Source: JAVXNW01 sp036645575
GTDB taxonomy: Bacteria; Bacillota; Clostridia; Christensenellales; Aristaeellaceae
DNA: 5,061 nt
Direction: 5' to 3'
Assembly: GCA_036645575.1 (NCBI GenBank)
Contig: JAVXNW010000143.1
Location: forward strand, 1 to 5,061
Shown: positions 5,021 through 5,061 of the stretch, piece after piece
Layout of the letters: each line of letters starts with the position of its first letter
How positions within the stretch are numbered: the stretch's first letter is position 1
Translations under genes and position numbers: made by a program
The notes under the pieces: generated by a model
Seen by the model: only the letters and a program-made list of their open reading frames with translations
What the model was told of the DNA's origin: nothing
Databases searched by the model: none

Positions 5021-5061
5021 TAAGGGGAGGCGGGGGGAACCGGGAGGCGGGAAGATAATTA
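4972..5061 (+). repeat. Tandem G-rich repeat block reaching the window edge
   Basis: Two near-identical cores lie at 4987-5015 and 5026-5056, spaced 39 bp apart and separated by TATAGTAAGG. Both contain GGCGGGGGGAACCGGGAGG and match the left arm of the palindromic element (2161-2191): 29 of 29 and 31 of 31 bases. A diverged partial copy precedes them (4972-4988, CGAGGGGGGGAACGAGG). The last bases, GGGAAGATAATTA, equal the minus-strand reading of 2295-2281, on the right arm of the palindrome. The block covers the end of the MBL-fold gene and continues beyond the window. Confidence 0.9.

Overview
The window looks like a GC-rich Firmicutes-type chromosome, probably a clostridial relative. The reasons are strong AGGAGG-type ribosome binding sites, a consensus SigA-like promoter, a citramalate synthase of the long (about 530 aa) class, a fused NAD(P)HX epimerase/dehydratase, and strong GC bias at third codon positions. 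This placement is an inference from gene content and signals. No rRNA, tRNA, CRISPR array or transposase gene is visible.

Layout. Bases 2-64 may be the last codons of a plus-strand gene that enters from the left; a 12-bp perfect hairpin at 74-103 follows. Bases 107-190 hold short 12-bp tandem repeats. cimA (isoleucine branch, pyruvate-derived) lies on the minus strand at 196-1791. Its promoter and Shine-Dalgarno sequence sit in the divergent intergenic region 1792-1982. A short cysteine-rich plus-strand ORF (1983-2141) is directly followed by a repeat element of about 200 bp (2142-2340). That element is a long imperfect palindrome with 23 G and 22 C at its centre. Then comes a plus-strand gene cluster: nnr (2360-3862), an unrecognised 153-aa protein overlapping it by 11 nt (3852-4313), and an MBL-fold hydrolase (4340-5020). 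The hydrolase ends inside a second block of the same G-rich repeat, which runs off the right edge. No gene-free stretch exceeds 300 bases.

How it works together. cimA is an independent biosynthetic gene. nnr is metabolite repair: it restores NAD(P)H from damaged hydrated NAD(P)HX. The coupled 153-aa gene and the MBL-fold gene downstream are probably cotranscribed with it, but no pathway link to nnr can be read from the sequence.

The least ordinary content is the repeat family. A core of about 30 bp occurs four times (two as arms of one palindrome, two in tandem at the right edge), and a diverged relative lies behind cimA. In all three places the G-rich strand is the sense strand of the preceding gene and begins within a few bases of, or before, its stop codon. 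In the MBL-fold gene the repeat supplies the last codons and the stop.
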